A stretch of 8,715 nucleotides of DNA from Synechococcaceae bacterium WB4_1_0192 (GCA_009926195.1 RFPK01000070.1:1-8715); one strand, 5' to 3'. Numbered from the stretch's first letter, positions 1 through 6,888 are shown. Notes: generated by a model from the letters alone, not told the origin. Made by a program: numbers and translations.

Positions 1-183
1 GGCAGGCATGGCAGTGGCGGCGGGGCGTGATCGTAACGGGATCCCCCTTCAACACCACCACCAGAGCGGTGACTGAAGCATGTGCCCAAAAGCTGACCGT
101 CGCGGGATCAAGTGGGGATCGGTACCGGTGCGCGGTAGGTTTGACCTGAGCACGCGTTGCATAAGAGAGGCAGGATCAACCGG
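1..183. other. Non-coding stretch upstream of gpmI
   Basis: I see no gene I can support here. The three plus-strand frames hit stops early or encode unrecognisable peptides, and the minus-strand open frame covering most of it is the antisense shadow of gpmI. A CAT at 7-9 could be the ATG of a divergent minus-strand gene, but only nine bases would lie inside the window. A TTGACC at 141-146 resembles a -35 box; CATAAG at 160-165 is too close (13 bases) to pair with it well. The gpmI promoter probably lies in this stretch, but I cannot place it. Confidence 0.4.
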
Positions 184-1860
184 GTGACCGCTGTACCGTC
201 CAAACCCTCTACAGGCCCCTCCACAGCACGGGACTCGGGCCGCCCCCCCGCCAGCGGCGGCGGCGGATCGTCCCCTGTCGCGCCCGTGGTGCTCTGCATC
301 CTGGACGGCTGGGGCTATCGGCACGAGGACGCCCACAACGCCATCCGTGCGGCAGAGACCCCGGTGATGGACGCCCTGTGGCATGCCTATCCCCACACCC
401 TGATCCAGGCCAGCGGCGCCGATGTGGGCCTGCCCGACGACCAGATGGGCAACTCGGAGGTGGGGCACCTCACGATCGGCGCGGGCCGGATCATCCGTCA
501 GGAGCTGGTGCGGATCGGCCAGGCCGTGCGGGACGGATCGATCGCTGCCAATCCGGAACTCAACGCCCTCGCCGACCGTCTGCTGGCCAAGGGCGGCTGC
601 CTGCATCTGATCGGCCTCTGCTCCGACGGCGGTGTGCACAGCCACGTGGAGCACCTGGGTGGACTGCTGAACTGGGCAGCCTCCCGTGGGCTCAAGGAGG
701 TGTGCATCCACGTGATCACCGACGGCCGGGACACCCCGACCCAGAGCGCCCCTGGCTTCGTGGCCGCGATCGAGGCCCAGATCGCTGCCGCCGGTGTCGG
801 TGTGATCAGCACCCTCTGCGGCCGGTACTGGGCGATGGACCGCGACAACCGCTGGGATCGCACCGAAAAGGCCTACCGACTCCTCACTGAAACCGGAGAG
901 ATCACCCCGGTGCCGGCCCAGGAGGTGCTGCAGCGCTCCTATGCCGACGGGGTCACCGATGAATTCCTGGAGCCCACCCGCCTGGCCGCCGGCACGATCG
1001 AAGCCGGTGACGGGCTGATCTGCTTCAACTTCCGGCCCGACCGCGTCCGCCAGCTGGTGCGCGCCCTGGTGATGCCCGAGTTCGACGGTTTTGAGCGGCA
1101 GCGGATCGACAACCTGCAGGTGGTCACGTTCACGCAATACGAAGCCGGGCTGCCTGTGGCAGTGGCCTTCCCGCCGGAATCGCTCGATGGCCTGCTGGGG
1201 CAAGTCGTCTCGGAAGCCGGACTGCGCCAGTTCCGCACAGCCGAAACGGAGAAATACCCGCATGTCACCTATTTCATGAATGGGGGCATCGAGCAGCCCT
1301 ATCCCGGTGAAGATCGTCATCTGGTGCCGTCGCCGCGGGTTGCCACCTACGACCAGGCCCCGGCGATGTCGGCCGAACAACTCACCGACAACTGCATCAC
1401 CGCAATCAACAAGGGCATCTATGCCCTGGTGGTGATCAACTATGCCAACCCAGACATGGTTGGCCATACCGGTGAGATGGAGGCCACGATCGAAGCGATC
1501 GGCGCCGTCGACCGCAGCGTCGGCCGCCTGATGGAGGCCACCAACCGCATGGGCGGCACCCTGCTGGTCACGGCTGACCATGGCAATGCCGAACTGATGG
1601 AGGGGGCCGACGGCAGGCCCTGGACCGCCCACACCACCAACCCGGTGCCCGTCATCCTGGTGGAAGGGGAAAAGCGCAAGCTTCCTGGCCATGGCAATGC
1701 CGTGCAGCTGCGCGAGGGTGGCGGCCTGGCCGATATCGCCCCGACGCTGCTCGAGATCCTCGGTCTGCCCCAGCCGGCCCGCATGACCGGCCAGTCCCTG
1801 GTGGTGCCGGTCGGCCAACCCGCAACACCGAACCGTATCCCCCAGACCCTCGGGGTCTGA
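184..1860 (+). CDS. gpmI: 2,3-bisphosphoglycerate-independent phosphoglycerate mutase
   Basis: This cytoplasmic glycolytic enzyme interconverts 3- and 2-phosphoglycerate through a phosphoserine intermediate, using two Mn ions. With the GTG at 184 the protein has 558 residues. All hallmark residues of the family are present: DGWG (Asp41), the nucleophile Ser91 in GNSEVGH, HSH at 152-154, DGRD 180-183, GRYWAMDRD from 213, FRPDR 283-287, Asp424 and His428 in DMVGHTG, Asp465-His466 in ADHGNAE, and His483. Their spacing matches the two metal sites of the Bacillus enzyme. The alkaline-phosphatase-like domain is split around a central transferase domain, as usual. The first ~30 residues are low-complexity Pro/Ser/Gly and longer than I expect, so the start is uncertain. 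A TTG at 157 in the same frame would add nine residues; I prefer the GTG, which has an AGG nine bases upstream. secG follows after 21 bases, which suggests one transcript. Confidence 0.95.
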   Translation: MTAVPSKPSTGPSTARDSGRPPASGGGGSSPVAPVVLCILDGWGYRHEDAHNAIRAAETPVMDALWHAYPHTLIQASGADVGLPDDQMGNSEVGHLTIGAGRIIRQELVRIGQAVRDGSIAANPELNALADRLLAKGGCLHLIGLCSDGGVHSHVEHLGGLLNWAASRGLKEVCIHVITDGRDTPTQSAPGFVAAIEAQIAAAGVGVISTLCGRYWAMDRDNRWDRTEKAYRLLTETGEITPVPAQEVLQRSYADGVTDEFLEPTRLAAGTIEAGDGLICFNFRPDRVRQLVRALVMPEFDGFERQRIDNLQVVTFTQYEAGLPVAVAFPPESLDGLLGQVVSEAGLRQFRTAETEKYPHVTYFMNGGIEQPYPGEDRHLVPSPRVATYDQAPAMSAEQLTDNCITAINKGIYALVVINYANPDMVGHTGEMEATIEAIGAVDRSVGRLMEATNRMGGTLLVTADHGNAELMEGADGRPWTAHTTNPVPVILVEGEKRKLPGHGNAVQLREGGGLADIAPTLLEILGLPQPARMTGQSLVVPVGQPATPNRIPQTLGV

Positions 1861-1881
1861 TCGCCCTCTCCTCTTCGCCCG

Positions 1882-2118
1882 ATGCTTCAGACCATCGTCA
1901 CCTGGATCTGGCTTGGCAGCGGCGTGCTGCTGGTCCTCACCGTGCTGCTGCACAGCCCCAAGGGTGATGGCATGGGTGGCCTCGCCGCCAGCGGCGGTTC
2001 GATGTTCAGCAGCGCCCGCAGCGCCGAAGCCACCCTCAACCGCGTCACCTGGACGCTGCTGACCCTGTTCCTGGGGTTGGCGGTGGCCCTGAGTGCCGGC
2101 TGGCTCAACCCCTCCTGA
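1882..2118 (+). CDS. secG: Preprotein translocase subunit SecG
   Basis: SecG is the small accessory subunit of the SecYEG protein-conducting channel in the plasma or thylakoid membrane. The 78-residue length is typical. There are two hydrophobic segments, about residues 3-23 and 54-75. Between them lies the conserved family loop HSPKGDGMGG (24-33), followed by a Ser/Ala-rich stretch with GGSMFSSARSAEATLNRVT, in which the G-x-x-x-F-G/S-type pattern and the Leu-Asn/Thr-Arg entry to helix 2 are characteristic. It starts at an ATG 21 bases after gpmI, with no clear Shine-Dalgarno site, and ends 13 bases before msrB. The three genes are therefore probably co-transcribed. The gpmI-secG pairing is one I recall as conserved in picocyanobacteria. 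Confidence 0.93.
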   Translation: MLQTIVTWIWLGSGVLLVLTVLLHSPKGDGMGGLAASGGSMFSSARSAEATLNRVTWTLLTLFLGLAVALSAGWLNPS

Positions 2119-2131
2119 CGCCACTCTGACC

Positions 2132-2608
2132 ATGACCCGCCGCGGCCTGCTGGCCTCGCTCACCACCATGCTGGCCCCGCTGCTGGGTGGTCGTCCCGCC
2201 GAAGCAGCAACGGCCGCCGATCCCGAGTGGCAACTCAGTGATGCCGCGTGGAAACAGCGGTTGAGTCCAGCCGCTTACAACGTGCTGCGGCGAGAGGGAA
2301 CGGAGCGACCCTTCACCAGCCCCCTCAACAACGAAAAGCGGAGCGGCACCTTCCTGTGTGCCGGCTGCGGCCTGCCGCTGTTCAGCTCCAGCGCCAAATT
2401 CGACAGCGGCACGGGCTGGCCCAGCTTCTGGAAACCGCTGCCCAAGGCGATCGCCACCCAGCTGGATTTCAAGCTGATCGTGCCGCGCACCGAATACCAC
2501 TGCCGGCGCTGCGGGGGTCACCAGGGCCATGTCTTCAATGACGGTCCCAGGCCAACAGGGCAGCGCTACTGCAACAACGGCGTGGCGCTGAGCTTCCGGC
2601 CCGACTGA
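2132..2608 (+). CDS. msrB: Peptide-methionine (R)-S-oxide reductase with Tat-like signal peptide
   Basis: MsrB reduces the R epimer of methionine sulfoxide in oxidised proteins. The 158-residue product has the whole MsrB fold: two zinc CxxC pairs (Cys76/79 in CAGC and Cys124/127 in CRRC), the DSGTGWPSFW motif at 91-100, GHQGHVF at 129-135, and the catalytic Cys147 in QRYCNNGVALSF. The N-terminus is a short export signal: Arg3-Arg4 (TRRGLL), a hydrophobic stretch 5-19, then AEA (23-25) as a possible cleavage site. That suggests Tat export to the periplasm or thylakoid lumen. Position 94 is Thr, where 2-Cys MsrBs carry the resolving Cys, so this looks like a 1-Cys type. I chose the ATG at 2132 because it gives a clean twin-arginine N-terminus; a GTG at 2093 would overlap secG and bury the signal. 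It closes the gpmI-secG-msrB run and faces amt tail to tail, 60 bases apart. Confidence 0.93.
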   Translation: MTRRGLLASLTTMLAPLLGGRPAEAATAADPEWQLSDAAWKQRLSPAAYNVLRREGTERPFTSPLNNEKRSGTFLCAGCGLPLFSSSAKFDSGTGWPSFWKPLPKAIATQLDFKLIVPRTEYHCRRCGGHQGHVFNDGPRPTGQRYCNNGVALSFRPD

Positions 2609-2668
2609 GCCGGGTTGGCCAGACCGTGTTGATGTGGACCGGGTTGATTTTGGACGTCGCGGCGCAGT

Positions 2669-3937
2669 TCAGCCGGTGAATTCGCTGTTGTAGGCCTCCT
2701 CGCCGTGGGCGTTGATGTCGAGGCCCTGCTGCTCCTGGATGTCGTTGACACGCAGGGGAACCAGCAGACGGATCAGCTGAAGAATCACGTAGGTGCCGCA
2801 GCCCACGAACACGATCGTGAACAGGACGGCCTGACACTGAATCCAGAGCTGGTGGCCATGGCCAGCCAACAATCCATCGGCCCCGGCGGGATTGAGGCTG
2901 CGCAGGGCGAATACACCGGTGAGCAGGGTGCCAAGCAGGCCTGCCACCCCATGCACCGGCAGCACATCGAGGCTGTCATCGAGGCCAGCGCGGTTCTTGA
3001 GCTGCAGCGCCCAGAAGCACACCGCCGAGGCAGCAAAACCGATCAGGATCGCCGCCAATGGACTGACGAAACCCGCCGCCGGCGTGATCGCCACCAGACC
3101 GGCCACGGCACCGGTGGCCACACCAACGGCGGTGGGTTTGCCGCGCTGCACCGTTTCGATCAGCATCCAGCCCAGGGCTGCGGCAGCACCGGCGGTGTTG
3201 GTGGTGAGACAGGCCAGCGAAGCGAGATTGCCGGCCACGTAGCCACTGCCACCGTTGAAGCCGAACCAGCCGAACCAGAGCAATCCAGCGCCCATCAGGA
3301 TGAAGGGCACGTTATGGGGTGGTGCCGCATGGCCGCCGCTGAGGCTGCGGCGACGACCCACGACGACGGCGGCAACGGCTGCTGCAACACCAGAGGGCAG
3401 CTCCACCACCAGGCCGCCAGCGAAATCGATGGCACCAAGACCGTCTGCGCCGAGAAAGCCACCCGGGCCCCACACCATGTGCGCCAGAGGGATGTAGATC
3501 GCCACGCTCCAGAGCAGCAGGAACAGCACCCAGGCACGGAAATCCATCCGTTCCACCACCGCGCCTGAGATCAGCGCAGGGGTGATGATCGCGAAGCTGG
3601 CCTGAAAGAAGGCGACGGCGCCATGACTGAGCTGCCCCCCGGCCAGGGGAGCCGACCAGTTGCTGAGGCCGACCCATTGCCAGCCACCGATGAAGGGGGC
3701 CAGAGGACCGCTGCCCGGTGAAAAAGCGAGGCTGTACCCGAACAACACCCAGAGCACACTGACCAGGGCCATGGCCGTGAAGCTCATCACCATGGTGTTG
3801 AGCACATTGCGGCTGCGCACGAAGCCCGAATAGAACAGGGCCAGGGCCGGGGTCATCATCAACACCAAGGCGGCGCTGACGAGCACAAAACCATTGTTGG
3901 CACTGCGCAGGGCCAGATCGGTGGCAAACAGCGGCAC
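2669..3937 (-). CDS. amt: Ammonium transporter, Amt family, with Glu in place of the first pore His
   Basis: This is a trimeric membrane channel/transporter for ammonium, 422 residues, with the 11-helix Amt layout. It has the same order of signatures as E. coli AmtB. Mapped by eye: Phe-gate residues Phe115 and Phe227, the substrate-site Trp156 (HMVWG) and Ser231 (FGFNGGS), structural Asp171 (AIDFAGG) and the second pore His329 (PVHGVAG). The first pore position, equivalent to AmtB His168, is Glu179 (GGLVVELPSG). The C-terminal tail keeps the conserved GLDINAHGEEAYN, which in AmtB couples subunits and responds to PII proteins. The start is a GTG, with an in-frame stop five codons upstream. The protein therefore begins just before helix 1 without the cleaved signal peptide of AmtB. 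I looked for a perfect NtcA site (GTA-N8-TAC) upstream and found none. It diverges from the HEATH gene. Confidence 0.95.
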   Translation of the reverse strand: MPLFATDLALRSANNGFVLVSAALVLMMTPALALFYSGFVRSRNVLNTMVMSFTAMALVSVLWVLFGYSLAFSPGSGPLAPFIGGWQWVGLSNWSAPLAGGQLSHGAVAFFQASFAIITPALISGAVVERMDFRAWVLFLLLWSVAIYIPLAHMVWGPGGFLGADGLGAIDFAGGLVVELPSGVAAAVAAVVVGRRRSLSGGHAAPPHNVPFILMGAGLLWFGWFGFNGGSGYVAGNLASLACLTTNTAGAAAALGWMLIETVQRGKPTAVGVATGAVAGLVAITPAAGFVSPLAAILIGFAASAVCFWALQLKNRAGLDDSLDVLPVHGVAGLLGTLLTGVFALRSLNPAGADGLLAGHGHQLWIQCQAVLFTIVFVGCGTYVILQLIRLLVPLRVNDIQEQQGLDINAHGEEAYNSEFTG

Positions 3938-4104
3938 AGGCGCAGAGCGTTACGGATGACACCACCCAAATGGCACGTCCGGGTGCGGGGATGGTAACGA
4001 GCAGGGCTCCAGGCCGTGGGCATCGAGGGCGGCGGCCGAGGGCGCAGGGCTGCCGAAACGGCACGGTTAGAGTCGGATCAGATGCCAGTTCAGGGCAGAC
4101 GATC

Positions 4105-4602
4105 ATGGCCAGGACAGGACTGCGGGGCGCACTTGCAGGGACGGCGCTGCTGGCCGGAACCTGCCTGACGCCCGGCGCGCTGGCCGGCACGTGGACCGAC
4201 ATTGATGCCCTCAAGGAAGCGGTGGGCAAAACGGGCACATCAATCGTGGAGGAGCGCTGCGCCGACAAATCAACCCAGGCGTCCTACGAATTCGTCAAGG
4301 ACAAGATTGATCAGATCACGATCTGCATCAACAACATCGATAAAGACGATCCCGATGCCTACTGGGAAGCACTTGCCCATGAAGCAACGCATGTGATGCA
4401 AGCCTGCACCGGTGACTACGCCATCGACGACAAATACATCTCACGCATCTACCGGGAACTGCAATCCGTGAACCCCACCAGCGTGGGTGACATCCAGGCC
4501 TATGGCTCCTGGGACAAACGCCAGGAGATCGAAGCGCGCTGGATGGAGTTTCAGCAACCCGGCGATGTGATCGACCTGCTGATCAGCAACTGCAGTGAAT
4601 GA
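4105..4602 (+). CDS. Small exported protein with HEATH (HExxH) motif, putative zinc-dependent hydrolase, function unknown
   Basis: I do not recognise a named family. The 165-residue product begins with a Sec-type signal peptide: Arg3 and Arg7, a hydrophobic core at 8-23, and ALA (25-27) before Gly28. The mature part, about 138 residues, is acidic and hydrophilic and has four cysteines (52, 74, 101, 163), which could form disulfides outside the cytoplasm. The key motif is HEATH (His92-Glu93-...-His96) in a helix-like stretch ending in MQAC; this is the zincin metal-binding and catalytic signature HExxH. Glu141 or Glu143 in RQEIEARW could be the third zinc ligand, as in gluzincins; this is inference. 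The ATG at 4105 was chosen because it gives a clean signal peptide; the upstream in-frame extension from 3970 is Arg/Gly-rich and implausible. A TAGAGT at 4068-4073 could be a -10 box, preceded by a small TGCCG-AAA-CGGCA hairpin (4051-4063). Both are weak. Confidence 0.85.
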   Translation: MARTGLRGALAGTALLAGTCLTPGALAGTWTDIDALKEAVGKTGTSIVEERCADKSTQASYEFVKDKIDQITICINNIDKDDPDAYWEALAHEATHVMQACTGDYAIDDKYISRIYRELQSVNPTSVGDIQAYGSWDKRQEIEARWMEFQQPGDVIDLLISNCSE

Positions 4603-4668
4603 TGGTTGGTGCCTGCGGCGCCCTTCGCCAGGCGAGCACAGAGAGCCGGGGCCTGACCAGAAGCAGAC

Positions 4669-4698
4669 AAAAAAAGAGCGGGGTTTGCCCCGCTCTCT
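4669..4698 (-). terminator. Rho-independent terminator of the groS-groL operon
   Basis: A perfect nine-base-pair stem, AGAGCGGGG (4675-4683) with CCCCGCTCT (4688-4696), closes on a four-base TTTG loop. On the minus strand the stem is followed by an uninterrupted run of U (A run at 4669-4675 on the plus strand), the classic intrinsic terminator. On the plus strand it is followed only by CTCTCTGC, so it should not stop transcription of the HEATH gene efficiently. It lies about 87 bases beyond the groL stop. The rest of 4603-4782 holds nothing I can name, apart from one GCGATCGC octamer at 4770-4777. Confidence 0.88.
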
Positions 4699-4782
4699 CT
4701 GCTGTGTTCACAGCTGTGTTGACCGGCCTCAGGCAGGAGGGGGGCTGAGCCCCACCCCTGCCCTGTGCTGCGATCGCGACGA

Positions 4783-6256
4783 TCAGTAGTCGAAGTCGCC
4801 GCCGCCCATGCCGCCACCGGCGGGAGCAGCTTCCTTCTTCTCGGGCATGTCGGCCACGATGCACTCGGTGGTGAGCACCATGCCGGCGATCGAGGCAGCG
4901 TTCTGCAGACCGGAGCGGGTCACCTTGGCGGGATCAACGATACCGGCGGCAAGCATGTCGACGTACTCGCCGGTGGCGGCGTTGTAGCCCTCGGTGAAGG
5001 GCTTGTTCTTGACGTGCTCAGCCACGACCGCACCGTTGGCGCCGGCGTTCTCAGCGATGCGCTTGAGGGGAGCGGTAAGGGCGGCGGCCACGATGTGGGC
5101 ACCGATCAGCTCTTCGCCGGACAGGTTGGCGCTGGCCCACTCCTCGAGGGCGGGAGCCAGGTGGGCCAGGGTGGTGCCGCCACCGGGGACGATGCCCTCT
5201 TCAACGGCCGCCTTGGTGGCGTTGATGGCGTCTTCCAGGCGCAGCTTCTTGTCCTTCATCTCGGTCTCGGTGGCGGCACCCACCTTGACCACGGCCACAG
5301 GCGGTGCCCAGCATCTCCAGCTTGGCGTTCTCCAGCTTGAGGCCGGCGTCCTCGGTGATCAGCTGACCGTTGGTGAGAACGGCGATGTCCTCGAGCATGG
5401 CCTTGCGGCGGTCACCGAAGCCGGGGGCCTTGACGGCGGCCACGTTCAGCACGCCGCGCAGACGGTTCACCACCAGGGTGGCGAGGGCTTCCTTCTCGAT
5501 GTCCTCGGCGATGATCAGCAGGGGCTTGCCGGTGCGGGCGATCTGCTCGAGCACGGGCACCAGGTCCTGCACCAGGCCGATCTTCTTGTCGGTGAGGAGG
5601 ATGTAGGGATCCTCGAGCACCGCTTCCATGCGCTCGGTGTCGGTGGCGAAGTAGGGCGAGATGTAGCCCTTGTCGAAGCGCATGCCCTCGGTGACCTCCA
5701 GCTCGGTGGTCATCGACTTGCCTTCCTCGAGGGAGATCACGCCCTCCTTGCCGACCTTGTCCATGGCGTCGGCGATCATCTGGCCCACCTCTTCGTCGTT
5801 ACCGGCGGAGATGGAGCCCACCTGGGCGATGGCCTTGCTGTCGGAGATCGGCTTGGCGTGCTCCTTGATCTTGGCGACCAGGAACTCGGAGGCCTTGTCG
5901 ATGCCCTTCTTCAGGGTGATGGCGTTGGCACCGGCGGCCACGTTGCGCAGACCGGCCTTGACCATGGCGTGGGCCAGGACCGTGGCGGTGGTGGTGCCAT
6001 CACCGGCGGCGTCGTTGGTCTTGGAGGCGGCCTGACGGATCAGGGCGACACCGGTGTTCTCGATGTGATCCTCGAGTTCGATCTCCTTGGCGATGGTGAC
6101 GCCATCGTTGATGATCTGAGGGGCGCCGAACTTCTTCTCGAGCACCACGTTGCGGCCCTTGGGACCAAGGGTCACGGCAACGGACTCGGCCAGGATGTCG
6201 ATGCCTTTCTCGAGGGCGCGGCGGGCCTGCTCGTTATAGATGATGCGCTTGGCCAT
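4783..6256 (-). pseudogene. groL: Chaperonin GroEL (60 kDa), interrupted by an internal deletion and frameshift
   Basis: This is the ATP-driven double-ring folding chaperonin that works with GroES. The first part (6256 down to about 5300) encodes residues 1-319: the MAKRIIYNEQAR start, the nucleotide motifs TLGPKGRNVVL and GDGTTTAT (85-92), and most of the apical domain up to EMLGTA. The reading frame then shifts. The remaining correct frame (5298 down to 4783, 171 codons) starts at VAVVKVGAATE and includes PGGGTTLAHLAP, the segment with the conserved Asp of LEDAINATKAA, and the GGGMGGGDFDY tail. The expected segment between LGTA and GGVAVVKVG is absent. By comparison with the family it is about 54 residues, which would bring the total to the usual ~544. 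If read as is, the first frame adds 32 wrong residues and stops at 5201. No single protein can come from this sequence, so it is a pseudogene or an assembly error. The start ATG lies 75 bases after groS. Confidence 0.9.
5298..5301 (-). other. groL deletion/frameshift junction
   Basis: On the minus strand the codons for L-G-T-A (CTG GGC ACC GCC) are followed directly by a single T and then GTG GCC GTG GTC, which belongs to the conserved GGVAVVK segment. The T is most easily read as the last base of a Gly codon (GGT). On that reading, 53 codons plus two bases, about 161 nt, are missing. That is not a multiple of three, which explains the shift. The exact size depends on the recalled family length. 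Confidence 0.75.
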
Positions 6257-6331
6257 GGAAGGCGGTCTCGCTTAGGTAGAAAAAAGGTTGAAGACTGGAG
6301 CGGTCAGCTCGGTTGACGCACTGAGAAGAAC

Positions 6332-6643
6332 TCAGCTGACGACGGCCAGGATGTCCTTCTCGGAAAGCAGCACGTACTCGTCGCTGCCGAGCTTGATGTC
6401 GGTGCCGGCGTACTTGCTGTAGAGCACCTTGTCGCCGATGCTCACTTCAGGAGCCTGACGGGAGCCGTCGTCGTTGCGCTTGCCGGGGCCCACCTGCACC
6501 ACCTCGCCCACCTGGGGCTTCTCCTTGGCGGTATCGGGCAGAAGGATGCCACCGGCGGTCTTCTCCTCAGACTCCGACACCTTGATGAAGATGCGGTCGC
6601 CGAGGGGCTTGACGGTGGAAACGCTGAGGGAAACAGCAGCCAT
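6332..6643 (-). CDS. groS: Co-chaperonin GroES (10 kDa)
   Basis: GroES is the heptameric lid of the GroEL ring. The product has 103 residues, the usual length in cyanobacteria, and is complete. It shows VKPLGDRIFIKV (11-22), the mobile loop with GGILLP (31-36) that docks to GroEL, EKPQVGEVVQVGPG (41-54), the KVLYSKYAGTDIK segment and the EKDILAVV end. The ATG at 6643 gives the standard N-terminus; the open frame runs further upstream to 6739, but that part crosses the CIRCE operator region and encodes nothing conserved. It is the first gene of the groS-groL operon, with CIRCE 89 bases upstream of its start codon. It diverges from atpD across 272 bases. Regulation by HrcA is very likely. Confidence 0.96.
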   Translation of the reverse strand: MAAVSLSVSTVKPLGDRIFIKVSESEEKTAGGILLPDTAKEKPQVGEVVQVGPGKRNDDGSRQAPEVSIGDKVLYSKYAGTDIKLGSDEYVLLSEKDILAVVS

Positions 6644-6671
6644 GGATGGAATGCGATAGGGATTGCGAAAC

Positions 6672-6690
6672 CATTGGCATGGCGCCAATG
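6672..6690 (-). repeat. Inverted repeat in the groS leader
   Basis: CATTGGC (6672-6678) and GCCAATG (6684-6690) form a perfect seven-base-pair inverted repeat around a five-base centre. It lies between CIRCE and the groS ATG, ending 28 bases from the start codon. A second smaller one, GGCGC-GAA-GCGCC, is at 6707-6719. Both would be in the 5' leader if transcription starts near CIRCE. They could be RNA hairpins or a protein site; function is unknown. Confidence 0.4.
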
Positions 6691-6732
6691 ACGCTGCCAG
6701 GGTCGCGGCGCGAAGCGCCTGCGGGCCGAGAG

Positions 6733-6759
6733 TTGGCACTCACCGACCTCGACTGCCAA
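6733..6759 (-). promoter_or_regulatory. CIRCE operator (HrcA repressor site) for groS-groL
   Basis: The half-sites TTGGCACTC (6733-6741) and GACTGCCAA (6751-6759) are separated by exactly nine bases, the 9-9-9 architecture of CIRCE (consensus TTAGCACTC-N9-GAGTGCTAA). The arms pair at eight of nine positions. The exception is the C at 6753, where G is expected. The third-position G/C change from the consensus A/T is compensated in both arms. It lies 89 bases upstream of groS, in the position expected for the heat-shock repressor HrcA, which releases the operon on heat stress. I found no convincing -35/-10 pair next to it. Confidence 0.85.
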
Positions 6760-6861
6760 CGTATGGGCGCAGGGGGGTGCCGGACAACGGCTCCAGGGGG
6801 CGGTTGACCGAACCGCAGCCCGGACCGGCCGGGGGGCGACGGTCGAAGTGGTAAGGTTGCG

Positions 6862-6888
6862 CCGCTTCAAGCGGGAATTGGTCCCGCT
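6862..6888 (+). repeat. Overlapping inverted repeats in the atpD leader
   Basis: AGCGGGA (6870-6876) and TCCCGCT (6882-6888) make a perfect seven-base-pair stem with a five-base ATTGG loop, 27 bases before the atpD ATG. The left arm can also pair with the upstream CCGCTT (6862-6867) against AAGCGG (6869-6874), so the two hairpins exclude each other. This could influence translation or transcript stability of atpD. In such GC-rich DNA it may also be chance. I see no firm promoter boxes in 6760-6915. Confidence 0.35.

Noticed and set aside
49..2169. A 706-codon open frame on the minus strand opposite gpmI, secG and the start of msrB
   Set aside because: It is antisense to clearly conserved proteins, is rich in His/Gly/Gln/Asp with no recognisable domain, and long antisense frames are expected in such GC-rich DNA.
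2609..2668. Bidirectional terminator between convergent msrB and amt
   Set aside because: Only a direct repeat CCGGGTTG (2610-2617 and 2639-2646) is present, with no stable stem followed by a T run.
3938..4104. NtcA-binding site upstream of amt
   Set aside because: No GTA-N8-TAC match was found in the intergenic region on either strand; GTA at 3994 and TAC at 3951 do not pair at the right spacing.
4121..4124. Lipoprotein signal in the HEATH protein (Cys20)
   Set aside because: The residues before Cys20 are Ala-Gly-Thr, which do not fit a lipobox; a Sec cleavage after ALA at residue 27 fits better.
2447..4777. HIP1 octamers GCGATCGC at 2447-2454 and 4770-4777
   Set aside because: Two copies in 8.7 kb of GC-rich DNA are too few to argue for the HIP1 enrichment seen in many cyanobacteria.
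5201..5298. Programmed ribosomal frameshift joining the two groL frames
   Set aside because: A frameshift could not restore the ~54 missing conserved residues, and there is no slippery heptamer at the junction.
4994..6316. A 440-codon plus-strand frame opposite groL
   Set aside because: It is the shadow of groL: low-complexity Leu/Gly/His/Asp composition, no domain, and it crosses the groL deletion junction.
6804..6857. atpD promoter made of TTGACC (6804-6809) and TAAGGT (6852-6857)
   Set aside because: The two boxes are 42 bases apart, far from the 16-18 needed, and no better partner lies between them.
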